Made by a program: the position numbers and the translations under genes
Part shown: positions 1 through 6,688 of the stretch, piece by piece
Position numbering within the stretch: position 1 is the stretch's first letter
How the letters are laid out: each line of letters starts with the position of its first letter
The notes under the pieces: generated by a model
Told to the model about the DNA's origin: nothing
Database searches by the model: none
What the model saw: only the letters and a program-made list of their open reading frames with translations
Assembly: GCA_029259995.1 (NCBI GenBank)
Contig: JAJDEC010000009.1
Location: 1 to 11,207, forward strand
Direction of reading: 5' to 3'
DNA length: 11,207 nt
Source: Phycisphaerae bacterium
GTDB taxonomy: Bacteria > Planctomycetota > Phycisphaerae > UBA1845 > UTPLA1

Positions 1-1
1 C

Positions 2-2164
2 GCCCACGCCGACGAACTCACGCCCAAGCTCCGCGAGAACATCCTCGAATTCGCAAACCGCAAAGACATCGTCCGTCAACTCGTGACGCTGAAGACGGAT
101 GTCGACTTCCCCTTCGACCTTGAAGACGCACGCATCGACAAGTTCGACATCAACGCTGCCGTCCCCATCCTGCGCGACCTCGGTCTCCGCCGACTCGTCG
201 AACGTCTCGGCGACAACAGCCCAGCGACAACGTCGGCAACAATCAAAACAGACTCGCCAAAAGCCAAGCCCCCCGCCCAGGGCATGCTCTTCGCCGATCC
301 CGAAACGCCCGTCGACGTCGACCAATTGCCCGACGGCTTTTCGGGTTACACGCCGGACAACGTCGACTACCAACTCATCGCAACGGAACCAGAACTCAAG
401 AAATTCGCGGCGACGCTCGCCAAACAAAAGGCCTTCGCTTTCGACACGGAGACCACGGGCCTCAACCCGGCATCCGCCGACCTCTGCGGTATCTCCATCG
501 CCTGGGAACCCCGCAAGGCGTATTACATCCCCGTCCGCGGCGTCGGTCCCAAACTCGACGAACAGCTCGTCCTCGAAACGCTTGGCCCAATTTTCGCCGA
601 TGAGAAAATCGCCAAGTGCGGACAGAACATCAAATACGACATCGTCATGCTGGAGTCCGCCGGCTACGACGTCCGCAACATCGACTTCGACACGATGATC
701 GCCAGCTTCGTTCTCGACTCCGCCCGCCGCTCCCACGGCATCGACGGTCTCTCCCGCGAACTGCTCCAGTACGAAAAAATCCCGACGGTCGATCTCATCG
801 GCAAGGGCCGCTCGATGATCACATTCGACAAGATCGAGACCGAACGAACATGCACCTACGCCTGCGAAGACGCCGACATTGCCTGGCGACTGCGAGAACT
901 GCTCGCAAAGCAGATGGAAAGCGCCGAAACGAAATCGCTATTCGAGGAGATCGAGCTGCCGCTCGTCGAAGTGCTCGCCGCCATGGAATTGCGCGGCGTC
1001 GCCCTCGATCGAAGCGTCCTCGACGATCTCAACGCGACGATGACGAAGCGCCTCGAAGAACTCGAAGGCGAAATCCACGACGCCGCCGGTCGCCCCTTTA
1101 ACATCAACTCAACCAAGCAGCTCGGCGAAATCCTCTTCGATGAATTGAACCTCCGCGTCGTCCGCCGAACGCGCACGACACGCTCGACCGATGCCGAAGT
1201 CCTTGAAACGCTAGCCAACGAATCGGAGCACCCGCTGCCGCGACTCGTCCTCGAACATCGCGAACTCACCAAACTCAAAGGCACCTACGTCGACGCCCTG
1301 CCGCTGCTGATTTACGAAAAAACCGGCCGAGTCCATCCAAGCTTCCATCAGACCGGCGCGATTACGGGCCGATTGAGTTGCAGTGATCCGAATCTGCAGA
1401 ACATTCCCATCCGAACCGAACTCGGCGCCCAGATCCGCCGCGCGTTCGTCCCCGGCGAAAAAGACCATGTCCTCATCAAGGCCGATTACTCGCAGATCGA
1501 ACTCCGCATCCTCGCCCACTTCAGCGGCGACGAGGCCATGAGCCGCGCGTTCGTCGAGGATCGGGACATTCACGCCTACGTCGCGTCCCAACTTGCCGAC
1601 ATCCCCATCGAAGAAATCACCAAGGAACAGCGGGCCCGCGCGAAGACGGTCAATTTCGGCATCGTGTACGGCCAGTCCGCCTTCGGTCTCTCCCGCCAGA
1701 CCGGCATGCCGATGGGCGAAGCGAAAGACTTCATCGCCGCCTACTTCGATCGCTATCCGAAGATCCGCGGCTTCCTCGACAGTTGCATCGAACACGCACG
1801 CACGCATGGATTCGTGAAGACGCTCCTAGGCCGCCGCCGCGACATCGCCGACATCAATTCGCGTAATCAGAACGCCCGCGGCCAGGCCGAACGCCTCGCC
1901 GCGAACACTGTCATCCAGGGAACCGCGGCAGATATGATCAAGAAGGCAATGATCAACATCCATCGCCTGATCGCGAAAGACAATCACCCGAGCCGAATGC
2001 TGATCCAGGTCCACGACGAACTGGTCTTCGAAACCCCGGCATCAGCCGCGAAGGAAGAAGCGGCGTTCATCGCAAAAGAAATGTCCGAAGCGATCCCACT
2101 GAGCATACCCATCAAGGTCGACGTGTCGATCGGGAAGAATTGGCTGGAGGCGGAAAGGGTGTAG
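2..2164 (+). CDS. polA: DNA polymerase I (5' end missing, starts before the window)
   Basis: Family A DNA polymerase, which fills gaps and replaces RNA primers during lagging-strand synthesis and repair in the cytoplasm. The frame is open from base 2 with no convincing start, and the first residues (LTPKLRENI, then VTLKTDV) match the end of the 5'-nuclease domain, so the true start lies upstream; the GTG at 83 is internal. The 3'-5' exonuclease domain keeps all its acidic residues: DTETTGLN at 443, KYD at 632, and YACED at 857. The polymerase domain has TGRLS followed by DPNLQNIPIR, motif A DYSQIE at 1484, motif B from 1631 with the R, K, F and Y spaced four apart (R1631, K1643, F1655, Y1667), and motif C HDE at 2012. 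Proofreading is therefore probably active, as in E. coli and unlike Taq. The C-terminus ends normally at TAG 2162-2164. Confidence 0.97.
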   Translation, partial: AHADELTPKLRENILEFANRKDIVRQLVTLKTDVDFPFDLEDARIDKFDINAAVPILRDLGLRRLVERLGDNSPATTSATIKTDSPKAKPPAQGMLFADPETPVDVDQLPDGFSGYTPDNVDYQLIATEPELKKFAATLAKQKAFAFDTETTGLNPASADLCGISIAWEPRKAYYIPVRGVGPKLDEQLVLETLGPIFADEKIAKCGQNIKYDIVMLESAGYDVRNIDFDTMIASFVLDSARRSHGIDGLSRELLQYEKIPTVDLIGKGRSMITFDKIETERTCTYACEDADIAWRLRELLAKQMESAETKSLFEEIELPLVEVLAAMELRGVALDRSVLDDLNATMTKRLEELEGEIHDAAGRPFNINSTKQLGEILFDELNLRVVRRTRTTRSTDAEVLETLANESEHPLPRLVLEHRELTKLKGTYVDALPLLIYEKTGRVHPSFHQTGAITGRLSCSDPNLQNIPIRTELGAQIRRAFVPGEKDHVLIKADYSQIELRILAHFSGDEAMSRAFVEDRDIHAYVASQLADIPIEEITKEQRARAKTVNFGIVYGQSAFGLSRQTGMPMGEAKDFIAAYFDRYPKIRGFLDSCIEHARTHGFVKTLLGRRRDIADINSRNQNARGQAERLAANTVIQGTAADMIKKAMINIHRLIAKDNHPSRMLIQVHDELVFETPASAAKEEAAFIAKEMSEAIPLSIPIKVDVSIGKNWLEAERV

Positions 2165-2302
2165 GCGTTTTTTTGAAACGGCGTAGCGTCCACCCACCGT
2201 GGCAGTGGCGTCGAAGTGAGGGGCGTCCGCTAGGCGCAATTAACTCGTTGGCCATTAGAAAGCCCAACCAACGGGAAGCGCTACGATTCATTTTGTCGCG
2301 CT
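2165..2302. other. Intergenic region between convergent polA and the unknown gene
   Basis: This 138-bp stretch separates two genes that converge, so both transcripts should end here. A run of seven T lies at 2168-2174, just after the polA stop, but no strong hairpin precedes it. CGTTGG at 2246-2251 and CCAACG at 2268-2273 form a 6-bp inverted repeat with a 16-nt loop. CGTAGCG at 2182-2188 is matched by CGCTACG at 2279-2285 and could close a larger fold. None of these is a convincing terminator by eye. Confidence 0.4.
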
Positions 2303-3544
2303 TTAATCCGCGAGCGGATAACGAAACAGCGCGACCGACGGAATCGGCGGATACTTCAGCCGAAATCGGAAACCCATCAAGTCCGCGGAATTCAGTTCGA
2401 GTCGCTCGCAGGCGGCATCAATCATCGAGCAGTAAGGCCCGAACTCCGGCACCATGGCCGAACGCGTGCCCGGTCCGAGCGCCTGCACGGTATCAAAGAC
2501 CGGCAACTCGCCCTGGTCCCGTCCACCAACTGGATAAGACGGCGCGATCGGCAACTGATCGTAAAGATGAATCGAGGGCCCCATCGCATTCTGCAGATCG
2601 CGATGCACGAACAAGTCGTGCACGAGTAATTCCGCCGGCGTATACAATCGCGCCAAGTGCTCCCCGAGCGTATCCCCCTCCAGCTTGGTCCGACGAACGA
2701 ATCGCCGCGCGAATATACCGATGACGCATGTCGTTGACGCCGTGTTGCCGATCGGTCCCTCAACCAGCTCATATCGAAGAAATCCGTCGGCGCCGCGATT
2801 CAATCGAAGCTCCGGCGTCGGTTGCGAACAGAACTCCGTCATCAAAGGTGCATTCCCATTGCCCGACATCGACGGATCGATGCTCTCAATATCCTCTGTC
2901 GGAAGCGGATTCCCCTGATCGTCCACTTTGCGCGTTGACGCGATCGCCCAGACGGCGTCGCGTCGCAGCCGACGAAAGTCGATGAGCCCGCTGATCCATG
3001 CCAGGTCCACGAAATCGGGATCGTCGCTGGGCGAGATGATGTTCACGCACACCTGCATCCGTGCCTGAACACCCCAGATCGTACTGTTGCCGCGAAACGC
3101 CAGTTTGCGTTGCGCCTCATTCTGTTGCTGAGCGTCGGAACCTCGCGACAGACCTCCGAGCATCGCTTCCAGTGTCTCGCGATCGCCGGCATGGATTTCC
3201 TGTAACTGTTCGAATTCGGCCAGGGCGTCGCGGACTTCCTTCTGAACGTTGGCGGGAATGCCTGATTTCTTGAAGGAATCGAGAAGTATGTTCAGACCCG
3301 CACGGCCGGGAAGATAAGAGACGATGTTGCCGGCGTCCGCTTCGCAGATGATCTTGGAAATCTTCCACGTCAGATTCTTGTTGAGTCCGAAGTCGCGTGC
3401 GACTTGCTGAGGCCGTGTTGCATCGGCGTTCACTGCCCGAAAAAGCTCCGCGAATGCGGTGCGTATCCGACCCACCACAGAAGCGGCGTGTTCCTCAAAT
3501 GGCAGAGGTTCTTTAGTGACTTCTCTTGAAATCGGCGTCGGCAT
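2303..3544 (-). CDS. Unrecognised 413-aa protein with possible N-terminal helix-turn-helix
   Basis: I do not recognise this family. The chosen start is the ATG at 3544, eight bases after a GGAG; a GTG at 3565 in the same frame lies upstream of that ribosome site and is less likely. There is no signal peptide or membrane segment, so the protein is probably cytoplasmic. Residues about 45-66 (RPQQVARDFGLNKNLTWKI and following) look like a helix-turn-helix in which a DNA-binding recognition helix could start near NKNLTW. A charged helical stretch follows at about 100-145, then a mixed alpha/beta region without known motifs. The C-terminal third includes LYTPAELLVHDLFVHRDL and ends RFRLKYPPIPSVALFRYPLAD-like, rich in aromatics and prolines. 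It converges on polA and diverges from the FG-GAP gene. A regulator role is possible but rests only on the HTH-like segment and the palindromic site in its upstream region. Confidence 0.85.
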   Translation of the reverse strand: MPTPISREVTKEPLPFEEHAASVVGRIRTAFAELFRAVNADATRPQQVARDFGLNKNLTWKISKIICEADAGNIVSYLPGRAGLNILLDSFKKSGIPANVQKEVRDALAEFEQLQEIHAGDRETLEAMLGGLSRGSDAQQQNEAQRKLAFRGNSTIWGVQARMQVCVNIISPSDDPDFVDLAWISGLIDFRRLRRDAVWAIASTRKVDDQGNPLPTEDIESIDPSMSGNGNAPLMTEFCSQPTPELRLNRGADGFLRYELVEGPIGNTASTTCVIGIFARRFVRRTKLEGDTLGEHLARLYTPAELLVHDLFVHRDLQNAMGPSIHLYDQLPIAPSYPVGGRDQGELPVFDTVQALGPGTRSAMVPEFGPYCSMIDAACERLELNSADLMGFRFRLKYPPIPSVALFRYPLAD

Positions 3545-3552
3545 GCGTAAGT

Positions 3553-3556
3553 CTCC
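3553..3556 (-). promoter_or_regulatory. Ribosome binding site deciding the ATG 3544 start
   Basis: On the minus strand GGAG is followed after eight bases by the ATG at 3544-3542. This spacing favours ATG over the upstream in-frame GTG at 3565, which would place the site inside the coding region. Confidence 0.65.
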
Positions 3557-3625
3557 GCGGAGCACGTCCGGTACAAATCTTTATGCACCCGTATCTTATC
3601 GTCAATACCATGCGCCCACAACCCC

Positions 3626-3633
3626 ACTTGCAA
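3626..3633 (+). repeat. ACTTGCAA element, upstream copy
   Basis: This octamer recurs at 3660-3667, exactly 34 bp downstream and in the same orientation, where it forms part of a perfect palindrome. Because its complement TTGCAAGT also occurs at 3662-3669, the two copies can be read either as direct repeats or as arms of a larger dyad. Confidence 0.5.
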
Positions 3634-3649
3634 ACTTTTTTGAAAGTTT
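3632..3649. repeat. Short AT-rich dyad AAACTTT/AAAGTTT
   Basis: AAACTTT at 3632-3638 is the exact reverse complement of AAAGTTT at 3643-3649, with four bases between. It sits between the two ACTTGCAA elements in the divergent promoter region. It could be part of an operator, or simply follow from the AT-rich composition. Confidence 0.4.
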
Positions 3650-3658
3650 CCCCAGAAA

Positions 3659-3670
3659 TACTTGCAAGTA
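3659..3670. promoter_or_regulatory. Perfect 12-bp palindrome, candidate operator
   Basis: TACTTGCAAGTA reads the same on both strands. It lies in the AT-rich core between two divergent genes and overlaps the best plus-strand -35 candidate (TTGCAA, 3662-3667). Palindromes of this size in such a place are typical binding sites for dimeric HTH regulators. That it is bound by anything, including the HTH-like protein encoded next door, is inference. Confidence 0.4.
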
Positions 3671-3829
3671 AAGCCTCAGGGTGGTACTTTATTACACGTA
3701 CCCGAGTTGATCGTCTTGGTGAGCAGTCCTCGGCGTCCAACATGCGAATAATCGACCGACGCCGTTCGGCCGCACGAATCAACAGTGCAGAACGGATCGA
3801 GGCTGCTGTTTCAACCAGCCGCATCTTTC

Positions 3830-3833
3830 AGGA
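3830..3833 (+). promoter_or_regulatory. Ribosome binding site supporting a TTG start
   Basis: AGGA lies eight bases before TTG 3842-3844. Neither the upstream GTG at 3785 nor the downstream ATG at 3869 has the combination of a good site and a complete signal peptide. Confidence 0.55.
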
Positions 3834-3841
3834 ATGTCGCT

Positions 3842-5635
3842 TTGAAAACGACCCACGTCATTACATGCATGGTTGCTCTTGTGTCTCGCACGGCACTCGC
3901 TCAGCCATCCTTTGTCGACGTGACTTCGACATGCGGAATCGCACACATATGTGAATATGGACCCACATTGCCACCCATGATGGACTGGGTCGATATCAGC
4001 ATGCAGCGAAATGTCGGCAGCGGCGCCGCCGTTGGCGACTACGACAATGACGGCGATCTCGACGTCCTGATGCTGGCCAGTCTGACGTTTCCGAACCGCC
4101 TCTTCCGCAACAACCTAAACAGTGGTTCCAAGTCGTTCACCGACGTCACAACGATCGCGGGTGTCGGTGACACCGGTCTGTCCCGCGTCGCACACTTCGC
4201 CGACCTCGACAACGACGGTTGGCTCGATCTGATCGTCATTAACGACGACGACGGCGACACCGCGACGCCGCCGAGCAGGATCTATCGCAACGATCATGAT
4301 GGAACGTTCACTGACGTTTCCGCAGCCTCGGACTTCCGACCCATTGGATACCTGCACTGCGGCGCCGCGTTGGCGGACTACGATCGCGACGGTCGCCTTG
4401 ACATCGTCGTCACAGCATGGCGACGCGCAAACTCGGCGACACCTTCCGACACGACCTATCCGGGCGGAAATCGGCTCTATCGGAATCTGGGCGACTTTCA
4501 ATTTGAGGAAACCACTCTTGCCGCAGGCCTGGCCGGTCTGGACGTCGATGCCTTCACGCCGATTTTCCACGATTTGAATGGTGATCATTGGCCTGATCTG
4601 TTTATTGCCGTGGATTTTTATCCCGACCTGCTGTTCCTGAATATCAACGGCCAGTTCACCGACGAATCCATTTCGTCCGGGACATCCCATACGGGCAACG
4701 ACATGGGCGCCGCGTGCGCTGACTTTGACGATGACGGCGACCTCGATATTTACACCACGAATATCACGGACCCGACATTCCCCGGGCCGCTGGGCTGGCC
4801 GACGCAGGGCAACTGCCTCTACATTAACAACGCCGGCGCGACGAGTGCACCTCAGTTCACCGATGGGGCGACGGCTCGAAACTGTCTGGATACGTTTTGG
4901 GGCTGGGGCACTGATTTCGTCGACGTTGATAACGACGGCGATCTCGACCTGATGGCGGCCAACGGATTCGACGAACAAGTCATCACAGTGCGCCCTCACT
5001 CGCTGATTCACAATACGCCCACCGTCCTGATGCTGAATGACGGCTCAGGCAATTTCACGCGCGTTCTCGCCGATGGCCTCGAACCGGGCGAGGATTCACG
5101 CACGCTGATCGCATTCGATTTCGATCGGGACGGTGATCAGGACATCCTGATTGGCAATTTGAACCATCCGTCACGACTGTTGGAAAACGTCACTGCGTCG
5201 ACCGGTCATTGGCTCGGAGCCCGCCTGGTGCAAGGTCCGGGCCAGCTCAGAAACGCCATCGGGGCGACAGTAACGGCCCGCGTCGGTCAAATCACCAAGC
5301 GAAGAGAAATCATGTGCGGCGGCAGCTACCTCGCGGGTGTCGCGGCGGAAGCACACTTCGGACTCGGCGCTGCAACGACCATCGACGAATTGACCGTCAC
5401 ATGGCCCGACGGCGGCTCGTCCATATGGACCAACGTACCGGCGGATCAATGGATCACACTCAGCCGCGTCGAAGGTGACTGTCAGGCCGACGGGATCATC
5501 AACGGAAGTGACATACAGGGTTTCGCAAGGCACCTGATGAACGCCGCGGATGCACCGCTCTGCCTTGCGTTCAGCACCGCTGGCGATTCGGCGACAGAGC
5601 AGATTATCGCGTTTATCGACGCGTTGACGAACTAG
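3842..5635 (+). CDS. Exported FG-GAP/VCBS propeller protein with UnbV/ASPIC domain (CRTAC1-like) and dockerin-like tail
   Basis: Secreted 597-aa protein. Starting at TTG 3842 gives a clean signal peptide (MKTTHVITCMVALVSRTALA, cut before QPSF), whereas GTG 3785 adds a non-signal leader and ATG 3869 leaves too short a leader. Seven calcium-binding-type FG-GAP/VCBS motifs follow from about residue 65 to 434: GDYDNDGDLD, ADLDNDGWLD, ADYDRDGRLD, HDLNGDHWPD (degenerate), ADFDDDGDLD, VDVDNDGDLD and FDFDRDGDQD. Seven repeats fit one seven-bladed integrin-like propeller. A UnbV/ASPIC domain occupies about 455-540, with LGARL, NAIGATVTARVG, CGGSYLAG, HFGLG and LTVTWPDGG. The tail from about 544 begins GDCQADGIINGSDIQGF, a dockerin-like first loop, but its second half lacks calcium ligands. 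These proteins are generally extracellular with an unknown substrate; a binding or adhesion role is inferred. It is first in a co-directional run. Confidence 0.92.
   Translation: MKTTHVITCMVALVSRTALAQPSFVDVTSTCGIAHICEYGPTLPPMMDWVDISMQRNVGSGAAVGDYDNDGDLDVLMLASLTFPNRLFRNNLNSGSKSFTDVTTIAGVGDTGLSRVAHFADLDNDGWLDLIVINDDDGDTATPPSRIYRNDHDGTFTDVSAASDFRPIGYLHCGAALADYDRDGRLDIVVTAWRRANSATPSDTTYPGGNRLYRNLGDFQFEETTLAAGLAGLDVDAFTPIFHDLNGDHWPDLFIAVDFYPDLLFLNINGQFTDESISSGTSHTGNDMGAACADFDDDGDLDIYTTNITDPTFPGPLGWPTQGNCLYINNAGATSAPQFTDGATARNCLDTFWGWGTDFVDVDNDGDLDLMAANGFDEQVITVRPHSLIHNTPTVLMLNDGSGNFTRVLADGLEPGEDSRTLIAFDFDRDGDQDILIGNLNHPSRLLENVTASTGHWLGARLVQGPGQLRNAIGATVTARVGQITKRREIMCGGSYLAGVAAEAHFGLGAATTIDELTVTWPDGGSSIWTNVPADQWITLSRVEGDCQADGIINGSDIQGFARHLMNAADAPLCLAFSTAGDSATEQIIAFIDALTN
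5471..5632 (+). other. Degenerate dockerin-like tail of the FG-GAP protein
   Basis: The first loop keeps the pattern DxxxDGxxxxxD (DCQADGIINGSD) followed by the helix IQGFARHLM. The second half keeps the conserved Cys and helix (CLAFS, then IIAFIDAL) but has lost the acidic loop residues. The other two tails in this window have both loops intact. Confidence 0.65.
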
Positions 5636-5733
5636 ACATCGGCTGGACATGCGCGATGTGCGCAAGCCGAATACACGAAGAGGATTCAATGGAGGCGTCA
5701 TGTGACGGCCGGGATCCGAAGCACTCTTTCCTT

Positions 5734-5738
5734 GGAGG
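5734..5738 (+). promoter_or_regulatory. Strong ribosome binding site for the PEP-CTERM gene
   Basis: GGAGG lies seven bases before ATG 5746. It fixes the start directly at the signal peptide, although the frame is open further upstream to an ATG at 5656. Confidence 0.8.
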
Positions 5739-5745
5739 AGAAGTA

Positions 5746-6384
5746 ATGAAGTCACGAAATCTCGGAACAGTGGCGGCACTCGCGATTGCGCTCATCAGCG
5801 CTCCTGCGTTTGCTTCCTACACAATCACACAGCAGAACGGAATGGCGCCGACCTATTCCACGACCCTGAACTTCGACGAAGTTGGCGGCCCGACGGGCGT
5901 CGTTGCTACCAACGTGTTTTCGGGCATCGGTCTTGACGTATTTGAGTCGGGCGCCGGCGATCAGGCCATCGGCGACAACAGCGTGTTTGAACCTTGGTTG
6001 CCTTCGGATAACACGGCATTCATGAATTTCGGCATGTTTCTGACCTTCGGGTCCGATCTGACGGAAATGTCATTCCAGGGCTGGGATCCGGGCGGCACAC
6101 CGAGCCCGTTCGGCGGCGGCGCGGCAGTCTCGATCTGGGACGACGGAGTGGAAGTTGCGAGTTCGTTCATTACGCCGGCATGGGGCGGATTCGGCGATTC
6201 GTGGTTCGACATCACGACATCCGGCGGCATGGTTTTTGACGAAGTCAAATTTCTCGGATTTGGGTTCGACTCGAGAACCCATGTTGACAACCTCTCATGG
6301 AACGCCGTGCCGGAGCCGACGAGCCTCGCCCTGCTCACGATGACCGGCGTTGGCCTCTTGGTCCGCCGCCGACGCACGGCCTGA
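5746..6384 (+). CDS. PEP-CTERM sorting-domain protein
   Basis: Exported 212-aa protein. The signal peptide is MKSRNLGTVAALAIALISAPAFA, cut before SYT. The C-terminus carries a complete exosortase signal: VPEP at about 188-191, a hydrophobic segment (LALLTMTGVGLLV), then the basic end RRRRTA. Exosortase/EpsH-type systems recognise such tails and process the protein at the membrane for export to the surface or matrix. The mature part is rich in Gly, Phe, Trp and Asp, with beta-strand-like alternation and the DNLSW motif just before PEP that is common in jelly-roll-like PEP-CTERM proteins; a lectin-like sandwich is a guess. It lies 110 bp after the FG-GAP gene with no clear terminator between, so cotranscription is possible. 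A GC-rich hairpin follows 43 bp after the stop. No exosortase gene is in the window. Confidence 0.93.
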   Translation: MKSRNLGTVAALAIALISAPAFASYTITQQNGMAPTYSTTLNFDEVGGPTGVVATNVFSGIGLDVFESGAGDQAIGDNSVFEPWLPSDNTAFMNFGMFLTFGSDLTEMSFQGWDPGGTPSPFGGGAAVSIWDDGVEVASSFITPAWGGFGDSWFDITTSGGMVFDEVKFLGFGFDSRTHVDNLSWNAVPEPTSLALLTMTGVGLLVRRRRTA

Positions 6385-6427
6385 ATTGATCACTAGGCTC
6401 CAAGCGAGCGGAGATTGATCTTTAGAT

Positions 6428-6459
6428 GGGGGTCGGGGCGACCGCGCCGCCCCACCCCC
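6428..6459 (+). terminator. GC-rich stem-loop terminator after the PEP-CTERM gene
   Basis: GGGGG (6428-6432) pairs with CCCCC (6455-6459) and GGGGCG (6435-6440) pairs with CGCCCC (6448-6453). A T-A pair can bridge them with one bulged C, and the loop is seven bases. A short T run (6463-6466) follows. The stem is very stable but the T tract is weak, so efficient termination is likely but not certain. Confidence 0.65.
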
Positions 6460-6676
6460 TGATTTTGCTGCCCCGCGAAAGTTCCACGACAGGCAGCTTC
6501 GCGAAACAGATGACCGTCAAGCGACCGAATGAAGATGACGACGATTGAGCATGAATAACGCAGGATACTTCCGTGCCCGACATCATTGAATATCAAACTG
6601 GCTCTCAGTCATCCTCGACGCAACGATGAAGAAACTAATTGGATAGCCCCCACAGGACACACGTAGCCCGAAACTC

Positions 6677-6682
6677 AAGGAG
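6677..6682 (+). promoter_or_regulatory. Ribosome binding site of the HAF-repeat gene
   Basis: AAGGAG lies six bases before ATG 6689, and the coding region opens directly with a signal peptide. Confidence 0.75.
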
Positions 6683-6688
6683 CGAGAC

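Larger units (their letters stand above)
3545..3841. other. Divergent intergenic region with AT-rich core
   Basis: These 297 bp lie between two divergently transcribed genes and should hold both promoters. The core (about 3570-3700) is much richer in A and T than the surrounding coding sequence. It contains a 12-bp palindrome, a second partial copy of the same element, and a short dyad, each listed separately. On the minus strand a weak promoter-like pair is TTGACG (3605-3600) and TAAAGA (3583-3578) with a 16-bp spacer. On the plus strand TTGCAA (3662-3667) and TACTTT (3685-3690) with a 17-bp spacer is a weak candidate. Both matches to consensus are poor. I see no convincing gene in this stretch. 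Confidence 0.5.
6385..6688. other. Intergenic region between PEP-CTERM gene and HAF-repeat gene
   Basis: These 304 bp hold a probable terminator at 6428-6459, overlapping short inverted repeats at 6467-6503, and the ribosome binding site AAGGAG at 6677-6682. The stretch from about 6510 to 6660 is less GC-rich and probably contains the promoter of the next gene, but I cannot identify a convincing -35/-10 pair. I see no supported gene here. Confidence 0.5.

Noticed and set aside
83..85. GTG as the start of polA
   Set aside because: The same frame continues to the window edge, and the residues before it match the end of the 5'-nuclease domain.
1211..1807. Open frame of 198 codons on the minus strand inside polA
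   Set aside because: It is antisense to the conserved polymerase motifs, so the polA frame explains the sequence constraint.
3526..3954. Open frame of 142 codons on the plus strand across the divergent intergenic region
   Set aside because: It overlaps both flanking genes in other frames, lacks a ribosome site and shows no recognisable feature.
4115..5011. Open frame of 298 codons on the minus strand inside the FG-GAP gene
   Set aside because: It mirrors the repeated GAC/GGC-rich DxDxDG codons of the real gene and translates into V/I/E-rich sequence without known motifs.
4020..5130. Repetitive GACxxxGACxxxGAC sequence considered as a DNA tandem repeat
   Set aside because: The similarity is at the protein level (DxDxDG motifs); spacing is irregular and the DNA between motifs is not repeated.
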